Below, piece by piece: positions 17,894-27,104 of a stretch of 64,000 nucleotides of DNA. The translations under genes and the position numbers were made by a program. The number at the start of each line of letters is the position of its first letter. Within the stretch, counting starts at the first letter, position 1. Under the pieces are notes generated by a model. It did not search any database. It saw nothing but the letters and a program-made list of their open reading frames with translations, and was not told the DNA's origin. The DNA comes from Methanoregula sp. Its GTDB lineage: Archaea > Halobacteriota > Methanomicrobia > Methanomicrobiales > Methanospirillaceae. The stretch covers positions 81,932-145,931 of the forward strand of contig NZ_JAJRCG010000006.1 in assembly GCF_028679125.1 (NCBI RefSeq), written 5' to 3'.

Positions 17894-18521
17894 CCTGAAC
17901 GCGGCAGAGAAGATCCTCACCGCGGAGTACCGGCCTCCTGCAAAGAGGGGTGACCTTCTCCGGGCCTCAGAAGAGGGTGCGACCATCATCGGCCTGATCG
18001 ACGGGGTCTTCCACCAGGAATCCGCGGTCGCCCACCGGGAGATCCTTGCTGCGGTAAAAAAAGGGGTTACGGTTGTCGGGGCGTCCAGCATGGGAGCCCT
18101 CCGGGCAGCCGAGATGGACACACTCGGAATGATCGGTATCGGGGAAGTGTACCGGATGTACAAGAGCGGGGAGCTCATTGCCGATGACGAAGTTGCGCTC
18201 GTCTTCGATCCCGAGACGGGTCTCTCGCTTTCCGAGCCGCTCATAAATATCCGGTTCACGCTCCGCGAAGCGGAGCGGCAGGGGATTATTACCCCGCAGG
18301 ACCATGCAATCCTGCTCTCGGCAGCCCGCTCGGTCTTTTATCCGCAGCGGACCTACCCGAAGATCGTTTCATCGGCCGGAGATTCCCTTGATGCCCTCAC
18401 ACAGAAGAGGTTCCTTGCCTGGGCGCTGGACTATGCCGTTGACCAGAAACGGCAGGACGCAATCGAGGCGCTGGAGTATATCCGGGGGATGGTTACTGAG
18501 ATCCCGGAAGCGGAAAAATAA
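17856..18521 (+). CDS. tfuA: TfuA-related protein (McrA-glycine thioamidation partner)
   Basis: TfuA is thought to deliver sulfide or a sulfur carrier to YcaO during thioamide formation. The 221-residue protein has the TfuA core: FLGPSLDLNAAEKIL at the N-terminus, IGLIDGVFHQESAVAHREIL (near residue 45) and GASSMGALRAAEMDTLGMIGIGEVYRMYKSG (near residue 75). It overlaps the end of ycaO and surely shares its transcript. The substrate inferred from methanogen biology is McrA, which is not in this window. Confidence 0.94.
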   Translation: MHRIIVFLGPSLDLNAAEKILTAEYRPPAKRGDLLRASEEGATIIGLIDGVFHQESAVAHREILAAVKKGVTVVGASSMGALRAAEMDTLGMIGIGEVYRMYKSGELIADDEVALVFDPETGLSLSEPLINIRFTLREAERQGIITPQDHAILLSAARSVFYPQRTYPKIVSSAGDSLDALTQKRFLAWALDYAVDQKRQDAIEALEYIRGMVTEIPEAEK

Positions 18522-18554
18522 TTGTTTTATCGAGAAAACACTCCTGGAACAAGT

Positions 18555-18683
18555 CCTTAAAATATGACGATTTTCCCTCTCATGGCCACTTCCACGCACG
18601 AGGGAGAAAAAATGCCAACAGTCCCGGGATCCGCCGCGGGGACGCCCCGTCGGGGGCGGCGGCGTTCGTCGCACCACCAGTGA
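18555..18683 (+). CDS. Possible 23-residue Arg-rich peptide gene with promoter
   Basis: Between tfuA and the convergent CDP-alcohol transferase gene, an ATG at 18612 opens a 23-codon frame that ends at TGA 18681-18683. It is preceded by GAGGGAG (18599-18605) at good ribosome-binding distance and by a TATA-like CCTTAAAATATG at 18555-18566. The peptide begins MPTVPGSAAGTP and ends in an Arg-rich, Ser-His tail. The region also has strong self-complementarity (GCCGCGGGG/CCCCGTC), so a terminator hairpin is an alternative reading. The coding frame is the stretch 18612-18683. Confidence 0.35.
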
Positions 18684-18729
18684 ATTGTGTTAACTTAAAA
18701 AAAGAGCATTTTCCAGGGGAACGTTCTCC

Positions 18730-19326
18730 TCATTCCACCTTTGCCCAGACATACGCGAACCGCTGGAACGCGGTGATATGGCCGAAGAACCCGAAGAGGA
18801 CGAGCATCCAGCCAAGGAGCGAGAGGCTGAGGAAACTCAAGGGGATGAGCATATCGATGATCCCCACGACCAGGATCATGACCAGCCGGTCCGCACGCCC
18901 GAGGATACCACCGTAATACCGCCCGACACCGACAGCCTGCGCCTGGGTCCCGAGATACGAGGACATCAGGACACCGGTGAGGGCAAAGACACCGATCTGC
19001 CACGGGACAAGGCCCCCGGCAAAGATACCGGTGATGATGAAGATGTCTGCGTACCGGTCCACCGCGTGGTCGAGGAAATCCCCACGTTTGGTCTGGTTAT
19101 TCGTTGCCCGGGCAACAGCCCCGTCCATCGCGTCGCAGAAGGCATTGAGGGCAACAGCAAGGACCGCCCAGAACTCCATCCGCAGGTAGAACAGGATACC
19201 GGCCACGGCCGAAGCAATGAGGGCGGCAATAGTGAAGAAATTCGGCGTCAGCCGGCACCGTATCGCCACGGCGACCAGCGGATCGAAATACACCTTCACG
19301 TGGGAACGGTACTGGTCGAGGGTCAT
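18730..19326 (-). CDS. CDP-alcohol phosphatidyltransferase family protein (likely archaetidylinositol-phosphate synthase)
   Basis: This 198-residue membrane enzyme transfers a polar alcohol phosphate onto CDP-archaeol. The CDP-OH-P signature D-x2-D-G-x2-A-R-x8-G-x3-D-x3-D is present as DAMDGAVARATNNQTKRGDFLDHAVDRYAD (near residue 65), followed by four further hydrophobic segments. In methanogens a protein of this size that is linked to a small NMP kinase is usually the archaetidylinositol-phosphate synthase; the exact alcohol is inferred, not shown. The start overlaps the stop of the kinase gene. Confidence 0.85.
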   Translation of the reverse strand: MTLDQYRSHVKVYFDPLVAVAIRCRLTPNFFTIAALIASAVAGILFYLRMEFWAVLAVALNAFCDAMDGAVARATNNQTKRGDFLDHAVDRYADIFIITGIFAGGLVPWQIGVFALTGVLMSSYLGTQAQAVGVGRYYGGILGRADRLVMILVVGIIDMLIPLSFLSLSLLGWMLVLFGFFGHITAFQRFAYVWAKVE

Positions 19327-19835
19327 GGCCCCACCTCAAGGAACGAGGTCCAGTCGATGTGGCCGTAGTCCGCCGGTATCTCTCCCTTGACAAACTGCTC
19401 GATCCGGTCGGCGCAATAGGGAGCGTCGCGGCCGGTAGTGTCGAGCTCGAAGATAGTGGCGGGATCGTAATCCTCTACGGTCTCGATGAGGCAGGAGTCG
19501 AGCGCCTCGGCCTCCGCATTCTCCCGGATCTTTGATGCCCGGTACTTGCGCTGCGCCAGCCGGGCTTTCAGCTCATCGGGACGGCAGCGGAGGACAATGA
19601 CCTTGTCACAGGGAAGCAGGTGGGCGAAATGCCCCTCGACAAAACCGTCAACGGGTCTGAACTCTGCGGCCCACCGGTCCACATCGATGATCTGCACGTC
19701 CCGCTTCTCGTCATCACCGGTCACGTACGGCCCGACCGTATCGGTGAGGTGGACAACCCGGTGCCCCCGGCGTGCCAGCTCATCGCCGATCATCGATTTT
19801 CCTGTGCCGGGCGTGCCGGTGATACCGCACATCAT
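19323..19835 (-). CDS. Adenylate kinase-like NMP kinase (AK6/Fap7 type)
   Basis: The 170-residue product starts with a P-loop (GITGTPGTGKSMIGDELARRGH, residues 4-25) and has the AK6-like middle DGFVEGHFAHLLPCDKVIVLRC and the lid RKYRASKIRENAEAEALD. Archaeal AK6/Fap7 proteins are broad-specificity kinases or ribosome-assembly ATPases. It overlaps hisC upstream and the CDP-alcohol transferase gene downstream by four bases each, so it is in the middle of an operon. Confidence 0.9.
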   Translation of the reverse strand: MMCGITGTPGTGKSMIGDELARRGHRVVHLTDTVGPYVTGDDEKRDVQIIDVDRWAAEFRPVDGFVEGHFAHLLPCDKVIVLRCRPDELKARLAQRKYRASKIRENAEAEALDSCLIETVEDYDPATIFELDTTGRDAPYCADRIEQFVKGEIPADYGHIDWTSFLEVGP

Positions 19836-20890
19836 AAGGTGTTTATCACCTTCACGAAGAGCTCGTTCTCCCAGTCCTCGCCAACGCTGACCCGGATGTA
19901 GTGGTCTTCAAGCCCGGCAAAACTCCTGCAGGAGCGGACAACAACTCCCTTTCGGGCCAGCTCCTCGACCATCTCATCGCTCCTGTGCGGGGCGACATCG
20001 ATCATCACGAAGTTTGCGTCCGATGGCAGGACGGGATACTTCACTTCGTCCGTGAACCGCGTCCTCCAGCGCTTCACCTGCGCACGGTAGCGCTCCGCGT
20101 GAGCAGTGTCCCCGAGCGCTGCGGCTGCGGCTGCCATCGAGACCGCGTTGACGGTAAACGGGGTGCCTGCCCGCTGGTACCACGGCGGCAGCCAGCGGGG
20201 AGTGAAGGCATACCCGATCCGGAGGCCGGCAAGCGAGTGGACCTTCGACATGGTCCGCCCGAGCACCAGGTTCTCGTGCTTCTTCATCAGCGGGAGGTAA
20301 TCTATTCCCGAGAACTCCACGTAGGCGTTGTCCAGGAAGAGCAGGCCTTCGATCCCCTCAAGGATCTCCTCAACCACGGGAATCGGCGTTGCATTCCCGG
20401 TCGGGTTGTTGGGTGAGCAGAGGACGGTGATCTTCGCATCCTTTGCCGCATTTACCAGTCTCTTCGGGTCGGCCGAGAAGTCCGCTTCGCGGGGAATGGT
20501 GACGACCTCTGCACCCTGTCCCATGGCAGCAAGGGCATAGAAGGAGAAGGTAGGAGTCGAGATCGCAACCTTCTCACCGGGTTCGACCAGCGTGCGGATG
20601 ATGGTCTCGATGACCCCGTCCATCCCGACACCGGTGACGAAATGGAAATCCCCGTACGTGGCCCGGAGGGCGTTCATGAGCACGTTCACCCGCTCGTCGG
20701 GATACCGGTTCACGGTCTTTAAGGCCGCCTCCGCTGCCTCAAGGGCAGCGGGGGAGAGCGGTTCGGGATTCTCATTGCTCGCGAGCCGGGCTATGCGGGT
20801 CATGCCGTACTCACGGGCGATATCCTCTGCCTTCTTGGCAAAGACATAGCCGCTCTTCTTCTTATAGCAGGATCTAACCAAGCGCTCCAT
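19832..20890 (-). CDS. hisC: Histidinol-phosphate aminotransferase
   Basis: HisC makes histidinol phosphate from imidazole-acetol phosphate with glutamate as amino donor. The 352-residue fold-type I PLP enzyme has ASNENPEPLSP near the start, SPNNPTGN near residue 160, DNAYVEFSG near 190 and the PLP lysine in GRTMSKVHSLAGLRIGYA (near residue 214). Specificity within the family (histidinol phosphate versus aromatic or threonine phosphate) cannot be fixed from sequence alone. It overlaps the argD stop and continues the operon. Confidence 0.88.
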   Translation of the reverse strand: MERLVRSCYKKKSGYVFAKKAEDIAREYGMTRIARLASNENPEPLSPAALEAAEAALKTVNRYPDERVNVLMNALRATYGDFHFVTGVGMDGVIETIIRTLVEPGEKVAISTPTFSFYALAAMGQGAEVVTIPREADFSADPKRLVNAAKDAKITVLCSPNNPTGNATPIPVVEEILEGIEGLLFLDNAYVEFSGIDYLPLMKKHENLVLGRTMSKVHSLAGLRIGYAFTPRWLPPWYQRAGTPFTVNAVSMAAAAAALGDTAHAERYRAQVKRWRTRFTDEVKYPVLPSDANFVMIDVAPHRSDEMVEELARKGVVVRSCRSFAGLEDHYIRVSVGEDWENELFVKVINTL

Positions 20891-22004
20891 TGAGAACCTT
20901 CACTACGCGGTCGATTTCCGCATCGGTGATGACAAGCGGGGGAACGAGACGGAGGTTGCCATCCGCTGCGCAGTTGACGAGCACACCCTGTTCTGCGCAC
21001 TTCTTCTGGATCTCCGGGCATCTGTCGCCGACACTGATCCCGATCATGAGCCCGCGGACACGGGGGTTGAACTTCGCAAGGCCCTTCCGGAACCGCTCGC
21101 CTTTGACTGCCACTTCGGGCAGGATCTTTTCGATCACATTGAGCGTGGCCACACCCGCGGCACAGGCCAGCGGGCCGCCGGCAAAGGTACTCCCGTGCTC
21201 GCTCTTCTTGAACTCCAGCCCTTCGCGGGCTGCGAGGGCTCCCATGGGGAACCCGCTCGCGATACCCTTTGCCATGGTGATGATATCCGGGCTTACTTTC
21301 GTGTGCTGGATGGCCATCCATTTGCCCGTGCGGCCCATGCCGGTCTGCACTTCGTCCACGATCATGAGGGCGCCGGTCTTGTCGCAGATCTCCCGGATGC
21401 CCTTAAAGAAGCTGTCCGGCGGGATGATGACACCGGCCTCTCCCTGGATAGGTTCGACGATGATACCTGCGGTATCGCTGTCAACCGCCTTCTTCACGCC
21501 TTCCAGATCGCCGTAGTCGACAAACGTTACCGGGAGCCCGAGCGGCTCGAACGGCTCGCGGATCCCGGGCTTGTGGGTCACGGCAAGCGACCCGATGGTG
21601 CGCCCGTGGAACCCGTGGGTAAAGGCAACGAACTTCTTCTTCCCGGTCCGGACGCGGGCAAGCTTGAGCGCCCCGTCCGTTGCTTCCGCTCCCGAGTTTG
21701 AGAAGAACGCCTTGTGCAACCCGGTGACCTCGACGATCTTCTTTGCAAGATCGCCCTGGTGCGGGACATAGTAGAGGTTCGAGCAGTGGATGAGCTGGCG
21801 TGCCTGGTCGCAGATCGCTTTCACGACGTCCGGGTGGCAATGGCCGGTACTGCAGACCGCGATGCCTGCCACGCAGTCGATATATTCCTTCCCATCCGCG
21901 TCCCAGACCTTCGAGCCCTCGCCTTTGACAATGGCGATCTCACGGGAGAACGCGGGCATATAAAAGCGCTCGTCAAGCGCTTTCATCTGTTTTGTTGTTT
22001 CCAT
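20874..22004 (-). CDS. argD: Acetylornithine aminotransferase
   Basis: ArgD converts N-acetylglutamate semialdehyde to N-acetylornithine in arginine synthesis and may also serve lysine synthesis. The 376-residue class III PLP enzyme has FFSNSGAEATDGALKLAR (near residue 98), the FTHGFHGRTIGSL motif, IVDEVQTGMGRTG (near 217) and the PLP lysine in MAKGIASGFPMGA (near 246). ATG 22004 (METTKQMKALDERF) is chosen over the longer upstream frame. It lies 25 bases downstream of the guaA-type gene and overlaps hisC. Confidence 0.93.
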   Translation of the reverse strand: METTKQMKALDERFYMPAFSREIAIVKGEGSKVWDADGKEYIDCVAGIAVCSTGHCHPDVVKAICDQARQLIHCSNLYYVPHQGDLAKKIVEVTGLHKAFFSNSGAEATDGALKLARVRTGKKKFVAFTHGFHGRTIGSLAVTHKPGIREPFEPLGLPVTFVDYGDLEGVKKAVDSDTAGIIVEPIQGEAGVIIPPDSFFKGIREICDKTGALMIVDEVQTGMGRTGKWMAIQHTKVSPDIITMAKGIASGFPMGALAAREGLEFKKSEHGSTFAGGPLACAAGVATLNVIEKILPEVAVKGERFRKGLAKFNPRVRGLMIGISVGDRCPEIQKKCAEQGVLVNCAADGNLRLVPPLVITDAEIDRVVKVLNGALG

Positions 22005-22029
22005 TCCAATCACAGGTTCATTGTGTATG

Positions 22030-22947
22030 TTATTCGTATTCGATCGTTGCCGGGGGTTTTGCGGTGATATCGTAGACAACCCGGGCAACACTCGGGATGT
22101 CTGCAGTGATCCTCGACCCGATCTTCACCAGGTGCTCGAACGGGATATCGATCGGGTCGGCAGTCATGGCGTCACGGGAATGGACCGCTCTCACGGCAAC
22201 GATCCAGCCATGGATCCGGTTGTCGCCCTTGACACCGGTGCCGAGGCCGATGAGCGCGGCAAAGCACTGCCAGGGGTGGTATTTCTCCACCAGCTCGTCC
22301 TCGACGATCCAGTTCGCCTCGCGGATGACAGCGACCTTCTCTCTCGTCACCTCGCCCAGCACTCTCACCGCAAGCCCGGGGCCGGGGAAGGGCATCCGGT
22401 GCTGGATCTCCTTGGGGAGACCAAGAGCGCCTGCCACGTCGCGGACCTCGTCCTTGTACAGGTCACGGATCGGCTCGATCACTTTCGTGAACTCGATGTC
22501 AACCGGCATCCCGCCCACGTTGTGATGGCTCTTGATCCCACCCTGGCTCTCGATTATGTCGGGATAGATCGTACCCTGCAGCAGGCATTTTGCGCCGACC
22601 TTCTTTGCCTCGCGCTCAAAGACCCGGATGAACCGCTCGCCGATAGCTTTCCGCTTGGCCTCGGGATCCGTGATGCCTTTGAGGGAATCGAGGAACTCGT
22701 CACCTGCATCGATGATCTGGAGCCGGATATTGCCAAAGATCGTCCGTATGCGATCGGTCTCCCCTTTCCGCATCAGGCCGGTGTCGATATAGATCGGGAT
22801 GAGGTTGTCCCCGATAGCGCGGGCGGCAAGCGCTGCACAGACAGAACTGTCTACCCCTCCGGAGAGGGCCATGACAACCTTCTCGTTCCCTGCGGCGGTT
22901 TTTATCTCCTCGATAGCCTTTGCAATGAATTTTTCAGTATTTACCAT
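22030..22947 (-). CDS. guaAB: GMP synthase subunit B (ATP pyrophosphatase)
   Basis: This is the synthetase subunit of the two-protein archaeal GMP synthase; it adenylates XMP and adds ammonia from the separate glutaminase subunit. It has the PP-loop [17 protein letters not shown] (near residue 28) and the GMP synthase C-terminal dimerisation motifs [19 protein letters not shown] and [19 protein letters not shown]. The 305-residue form lacks the glutaminase domain, as is usual in archaea. ATG 22947 follows AGGAG; a GTG at 22965 next to the pyrG stop is the alternative. The glutaminase subunit is not in the window. Confidence 0.95.
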   Translation of the reverse strand: MVNTEKFIAKAIEEIKTAAGNEKVVMALSGGVDSSVCAALAARAIGDNLIPIYIDTGLMRKGETDRIRTIFGNIRLQIIDAGDEFLDSLKGITDPEAKRKAIGERFIRVFEREAKKVGAKCLLQGTIYPDIIESQGGIKSHHNVGGMPVDIEFTKVIEPIRDLYKDEVRDVAGALGLPKEIQHRMPFPGPGLAVRVLGEVTREKVAVIREANWIVEDELVEKYHPWQCFAALIGLGTGVKGDNRIHGWIVAVRAVHSRDAMTADPIDIPFEHLVKIGSRITADIPSVARVVYDITAKPPATIEYE

Positions 22948-22965
22948 GAGATTTGGCTCCTGCAC

Positions 22966-24546
22966 TTATTTTGTCCGCTTGTTCGCCCTGCATGCCTCGA
23001 CAAACCCGAGATAGGGCGGCGATGGTCTTGTGGGTCTCGACTTGAACTCCGGGTGGAACTGGGTGGCGAAGTAGAACGGGTGCCCGGGCAGTTCCAGGCA
23101 CTCCATCCGGTTCCTGTTCGTTGCCGAGAAGACAAGGCCCGCCTTCTCCAGCGGTGCGATGAACTCCGGGTTCACCTCGTACCGGTGCCGGTGCCGCTCG
23201 ATCACCTGCTTCTCTCCATAGAGTTTGTAGGCAAGGGTGTTCTCGCGGAGGTCAGCAGTATAATTGCCAAGCCGCATGGTCCCGCCCAGCTCGTGGAGAC
23301 CTTCCTGCTCCGGCAGGAGCGCGATGACGTGCGTTCCTTCGCCGAACTCCTCGCTCGTGGCATCGGGAATCCCGGCCTTGTTCCGGGCGTATTCAACCGT
23401 TGCCAGCTGGAACCCGAGGCAGAGCCCGAGGAAGGGGACATTGTTCTCGCGGGCGAACTGGATCGCCTCGATCTTCCCCTCTACCCCCCGCTTGCCAAAG
23501 CCGCCGGGGATAAGGATACCGTCATAGTCCTTCAGCGTGCACCGCTCGTACCGCTCGGCATCCAGCCACGCGATCTTCACTTCTGTAGAGAGTGCCCTGC
23601 CCGCGTGCTTGAGGGCTTCCTTGATGCTGATATATACATCTTCGATGCCGTACTTGCTGACGATCCCGACCGTCACCCGGTTCGTATACTCTTTATTGAC
23701 AATCCGGTACCACGTGGTGTCAGCTTCTTTCCGGTCGAGCCCGAGGTGGGAGGAGAGGACATCAGCGATTCCCTCATTCTCCATCTCCATCGGGACTGCA
23801 TAGGTGTCGGGGGCGGTAGCAGCAGAGATGACGTCGCTCTGGGGGAGATCGCAGAAAGCCGAGATCTTGCGTTTCGTGCCTGCACCGATCGGGTCGTCGC
23901 TCCGGCCCACGATAATGTCCGCGTGGAGACCCAGTTCCCGCAGGGCCTTGACCGAGTGCTGGGTGGGCTTGGTCTTCATGTCGCCCATAGTGTCCTCGGG
24001 GATCAGGGTCACGTGGATCAGGATATAATCGTGCGGCGGGAGCTCGCCCCGCATCTGCCGGATCGCCTCGAGGAACGGCATGCTCTCGATGTCGCCGACA
24101 GTCCCGCCCACCTCGACAAGGCAGATCTCCGCATGCGTCCCGTCCGGGAACTCCTCTTCTGCCGCTTCCCGGATGCACTTCTTGATCTGGTCGGTGATAT
24201 GGGGGATGATCTGCACGGTCTCGCCAAGGAAGTCGCCGCGGCGTTCCTTCTCGATCACGGTGCGGTACACCTTGCCCGTAGTGATATTGTGGGCAGCAGT
24301 CAGCTCGATGTCAAGGAACCGTTCGTAATTACCGAGATCGAGGTCCACCTCGCTCCCGTCCTTGAGCACAAAGACCTCGCCGTGCTGCGCCGGGTTCATG
24401 GTCCCGGCATCGATATTCAGGTACGGGTCGATCTTGACCGCGGTCACCCGGTATCCGCGGTTCTTCAGGATCCTTCCCACGGATGCCGCCGTGATACCCT
24501 TGCCCAGACCGCTCATCACACCGCCGGTAACAATGATGTATTTCAC
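22966..24546 (-). CDS. pyrG: CTP synthase
   Basis: PyrG makes CTP from UTP, ATP and glutamine. The 526-residue protein has the N-terminal synthase domain ([26 protein letters not shown] at residues 2-27, [13 protein letters not shown] near 42) and the C-terminal glutaminase with the nucleophile Cys in FLGLCLGFQ (near residue 375) and the catalytic His-Glu in FHPEFKSRP near the end. The start is GTG 24546, preceded by GGGGAGATCTTGA. It opens the minus-strand operon pyrG-guaAB-argD-hisC-kinase-CDP-alcohol transferase. Confidence 0.97.
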   Translation of the reverse strand: MKYIIVTGGVMSGLGKGITAASVGRILKNRGYRVTAVKIDPYLNIDAGTMNPAQHGEVFVLKDGSEVDLDLGNYERFLDIELTAAHNITTGKVYRTVIEKERRGDFLGETVQIIPHITDQIKKCIREAAEEEFPDGTHAEICLVEVGGTVGDIESMPFLEAIRQMRGELPPHDYILIHVTLIPEDTMGDMKTKPTQHSVKALRELGLHADIIVGRSDDPIGAGTKRKISAFCDLPQSDVISAATAPDTYAVPMEMENEGIADVLSSHLGLDRKEADTTWYRIVNKEYTNRVTVGIVSKYGIEDVYISIKEALKHAGRALSTEVKIAWLDAERYERCTLKDYDGILIPGGFGKRGVEGKIEAIQFARENNVPFLGLCLGFQLATVEYARNKAGIPDATSEEFGEGTHVIALLPEQEGLHELGGTMRLGNYTADLRENTLAYKLYGEKQVIERHRHRYEVNPEFIAPLEKAGLVFSATNRNRMECLELPGHPFYFATQFHPEFKSRPTRPSPPYLGFVEACRANKRTK

Positions 24547-24706
24547 TCAAGATCTCCCCGATTGCTGTATATTTTACTCACAATCCGTATTAGTGTTATC
24601 TTACAGCGTCGGAAAATACGGATACACACGGGGGAACATGATGTCCTGCGACAGAGAGGGTGCCATTCTGGTAAAGATTCATGTATGGACACGCGAAAAA
24701 CTGGTT

Positions 24707-25435
24707 ATGCAATTTCGGTATATTCTGGCCACACTTGCTCTCCTCATCCTTGCCAGCTGCACCGTGGCACCGGTCATGGCAGGTACGGAGAACATCACGG
24801 ACAATGCAACATCCTACTTCAACATTGCACAAATCGCGATCAGCACCGGCGATTATGCGAAGGCAGTCCAGTACTTCGACATGGCCCTTGCCGACAACAC
24901 AACCATGATCAGCAAGAGCGACACGCTCATGTACGTTTACAAGGACAAGACAGCCGCCCTCACCGATCTCGGCAGGTACGAGGAGGCGCTTGCAACCGCC
25001 AATACGGGCCTTGCCAAGTACCCCAACAGCTCCGGGTTATGGAACAACAAGGGGTATGCCCTGTTCAAGGCAGGAAAATACAACGAGGCGGTTGATGCCT
25101 ACAACCGTGCGGTTACCCTTGAGAAAGACTATGTGAAAGGCTGGATCAACAAGGGCATGGCCCTGAACGCAGCCGGGCGGTACGATGAGGCCATCACTGC
25201 GTTCAACACGGCACTCACCCTTGACCCTGAGAACAGCGATGCCACCACCGGACTTGCCGCAGCACAGAAAGGTGCCGCATCAGCCATACCCGTCACGACC
25301 ATTATCCTTGTTGTCGTGGTGATCGTTGCAGCAGGGATCGCAGTCTGGTACGTGAAATTCCGCAAGCCCGCAACAAACGAGAAAGAACCGATGGATAAGA
25401 AGGCCACCAAGGAAAAGAGCAAGAATAAAAAATAA
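24707..25435 (+). CDS. Exported/membrane-anchored TPR protein
   Basis: The 242-residue protein has a signal peptide (MQFRYILATLALLILASCTVAPVMAG), three or more TPR units (residues about 36-190, with ATSYFNIAQIAISTGDYAKAVQYFDMAL, AALTDLGRYEEALATANTGLAKYP, GLWNNKGYALFKAGKYNEAVDAYNRAV, KGWINKGMALNAAGRYDEAITAFNTAL), and a C-terminal membrane helix (TTIILVVVVIVAAGIAVWYV) with a Lys-rich tail. The TPR part therefore faces the outside. Partners are unknown. It is divergent from pyrG and ends at a T-rich terminator. Confidence 0.85.
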   Translation: MQFRYILATLALLILASCTVAPVMAGTENITDNATSYFNIAQIAISTGDYAKAVQYFDMALADNTTMISKSDTLMYVYKDKTAALTDLGRYEEALATANTGLAKYPNSSGLWNNKGYALFKAGKYNEAVDAYNRAVTLEKDYVKGWINKGMALNAAGRYDEAITAFNTALTLDPENSDATTGLAAAQKGAASAIPVTTIILVVVVIVAAGIAVWYVKFRKPATNEKEPMDKKATKEKSKNKK

Positions 25436-25464
25436 TTTTTCCTGAAATTTTTTGTTTTTTTGAG
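25433..25464 (+). terminator. T-rich transcription terminator after the TPR gene
   Basis: Three T-runs (ATTTTT, ATTTTTT, GTTTTTTT) follow within 30 bases of the TPR gene stop, the usual archaeal intrinsic terminator pattern without a required hairpin. The convergent thioesterase gene ends shortly after. Confidence 0.6.
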
Positions 25465-25485
25465 TTATCCGTGTATGATTCCGGG

Positions 25486-25905
25486 TTATGGTTCCCGGGT
25501 TACCACAAACGCTGCGGATGTCCGCGAGAGCAGCGATCTTCCCTCGCCGTTCTCTGTCAACACTTCGCCTTCGCAGAAGGCCACCCGCCGCCCTTTCCTG
25601 ATTATGCGCCCCTCGGCAAAGACCGTCCCCTCGCGGACACCTTTGATGAAACTGGTGGACTCCGAGATGGTGGCAATACCCTCGCCATCAGAAAGCCGGG
25701 TGTAGATCGCAAGCGCCATTGCCTCATCGGCAAGTGCAACGAGCATCCCCCCCTGGAGCCATCCCACGCCGTTATGCATGTCCGGGCGCACCTGCATCTT
25801 CAGGACTGCCCTGCCATCATCAGCGCTCACGACATCGATACCCATCTGGCAGAAAAAAGGATTGGCCGATCTCCCGTCTTTTTGTATCCGTTCACGGTAA
25901 TTCAT
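25486..25905 (-). CDS. PaaI-family thioesterase (hotdog fold)
   Basis: This 139-residue hotdog-fold protein has the PaaI pattern: MGIDVVSADDGRAVLKMQVRPDMHNGVGWLQGGMLVALADEAMALA (His-Asn-Gly and the helix starting at Gly-Gly), then TISESTSFIKGVREGTVFAEGRIIRKGRRVAFCEGEV. Such enzymes hydrolyse acyl-CoA or aryl-CoA thioesters; no substrate is suggested by the neighbours. ATG 25905 was chosen since GGTGAG precedes it; ATG 25917 is an alternative. It stands alone. Confidence 0.88.
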   Translation of the reverse strand: MNYRERIQKDGRSANPFFCQMGIDVVSADDGRAVLKMQVRPDMHNGVGWLQGGMLVALADEAMALAIYTRLSDGEGIATISESTSFIKGVREGTVFAEGRIIRKGRRVAFCEGEVLTENGEGRSLLSRTSAAFVVTREP

Positions 25906-26043
25906 GTGTCTCACCATGAGGTTTTTCCGGAGGGGGGATTAAGATTGCCCCTTTTACCATTGCCAGTGGTCCCCGCGACCCTCCCCACGCTCCTTCATGA
26001 CGTTACCCATCCTTAATAAGCCAAAACGTGCGACCTCTCATGC

Positions 26044-26274
26044 ATGCAGGATACGGAGACAAAAGAGATGCTCGCCGACCTTGTCTGGCTGAATGCGGTG
26101 ATTGCAACGGAACTGATCCAGATTACCGAGAACACCTCGGCAATCCTGCGGAAATCCGCCCCGCCGGCCAGCTGCCTGGTGGAACATGTGGCCCTGCGCG
26201 AAACTGCGCTCGCCATGGCAGAGAAATACAGGAAAGGCACCATGCTTGCCCAGCACCTCGGGAAGCACCAGTAA
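26044..26274 (+). CDS. Small helical hypothetical protein, 76 residues
   Basis: This short product is predicted to be all-helical (MQDTETKEMLADLVWLNAVIATELIQITENTSAIL, then VEHVALRETALAMAEKYRKGTMLAQHL) with no recognised domain. A TATA-like CCTTAATAAG lies at about 26010-26019, and the third-position pattern looks coding. It fills an otherwise empty interval before the glycosyltransferase gene. Confidence 0.55.
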   Translation: MQDTETKEMLADLVWLNAVIATELIQITENTSAILRKSAPPASCLVEHVALRETALAMAEKYRKGTMLAQHLGKHQ

Positions 26275-26396
26275 CGTTATTGGCAATCTTTCCCAATCAT
26301 TATGCAGATAACCCGCCGGCACCCGTGCTGCCCTGCGCATGACGACCTGCAGGGGCCGGCATATACACCATCAGGATACTCACCGCACCGAATACC

Positions 26397-27104
26397 ATGA
26401 CAACCGCCCCGGAACTTCCCTACAGCCTCGTGATCCCTGCCTATAACGAGGAGTCCCGGATCACCCCGCTCCTTGAGGGTATCGGCCGGTTTGACGGGGA
26501 ACTCATCGTTGTCTGCGATGGGACTGACAGGACAGCCGAAGTGGTTGAGTCCATCGCTGCCCGGCGCCCGGATCTCATCATCCGCTGCCTCCGTTTCGAT
26601 CACCGGCTCGGGAAAGGCGGGGGGGTCATTGCGGGTCTTCGTGCGGCACGGGCACCGCTGGTCGGGTACTTCGATGCCGATGGCTCAACGGGCATCGGCG
26701 AGATGCTCCGCCTTTTCTCCGCGGTCTCGTCCGCTGACGGGGCGATCGGATCGCGCTGGGTGCCCGGGTCAACACTCACGATACGGCAGGGATGGATGCG
26801 CCGGATGGAAAGCCGGATGTTCAACCTGATCATGAAGATCCTGTACGGGCTCCCCTACCACGACACCCAGTGCGGGGCCAAGGTCTTCCGGAAGACCGCT
26901 GTCGATGCCGTCCTGCCGGGCATGGTGTCGCGGGGCTTTGAATTCGATGTCGAACTTCTCTGGCGCCTCCGCTCCGCCGGGTTCACGGTAACCGAGGTTC
27001 CCATCGAGTGGCAGAACAAGGGGGACTCAAGGGTGAAGAAGCGGGACATGATCGGGATGCTCTCGGGACTGGTGAGCATCCGGTTCCGGCGGGGCCGTGC
27101 ATGA
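26397..27104 (+). CDS. Glycosyltransferase family 2, dolichyl-phosphate-sugar synthase-like
   Basis: The 235-residue protein has the GT2 fold: SLVIPAYNEESRITPLLEGI (residues 11-30), LRFDHRLGKGGGVIAGLRAARAPLVGYFDADGS with the DxD-like metal motif (near residue 91), and QCGAKVFRKTAVDAVLP (near 157) as in dolichyl-phosphate mannose/glucose synthases. It lacks C-terminal membrane helices, so it is the soluble DPM1-like type. It is probably involved in protein glycosylation or surface glycan precursors. Its stop overlaps the start of the TPR-winged-helix gene (ATGA), so the products are translated together. Confidence 0.9.
   Translation: MTTAPELPYSLVIPAYNEESRITPLLEGIGRFDGELIVVCDGTDRTAEVVESIAARRPDLIIRCLRFDHRLGKGGGVIAGLRAARAPLVGYFDADGSTGIGEMLRLFSAVSSADGAIGSRWVPGSTLTIRQGWMRRMESRMFNLIMKILYGLPYHDTQCGAKVFRKTAVDAVLPGMVSRGFEFDVELLWRLRSAGFTVTEVPIEWQNKGDSRVKKRDMIGMLSGLVSIRFRRGRA

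Noticed and set aside
22021..25095. A 1024-codon plus-strand open frame
   Set aside because: It is antisense to pyrG and guaAB, which are certain; it arises from GC-rich codon use and has no recognisable domain.
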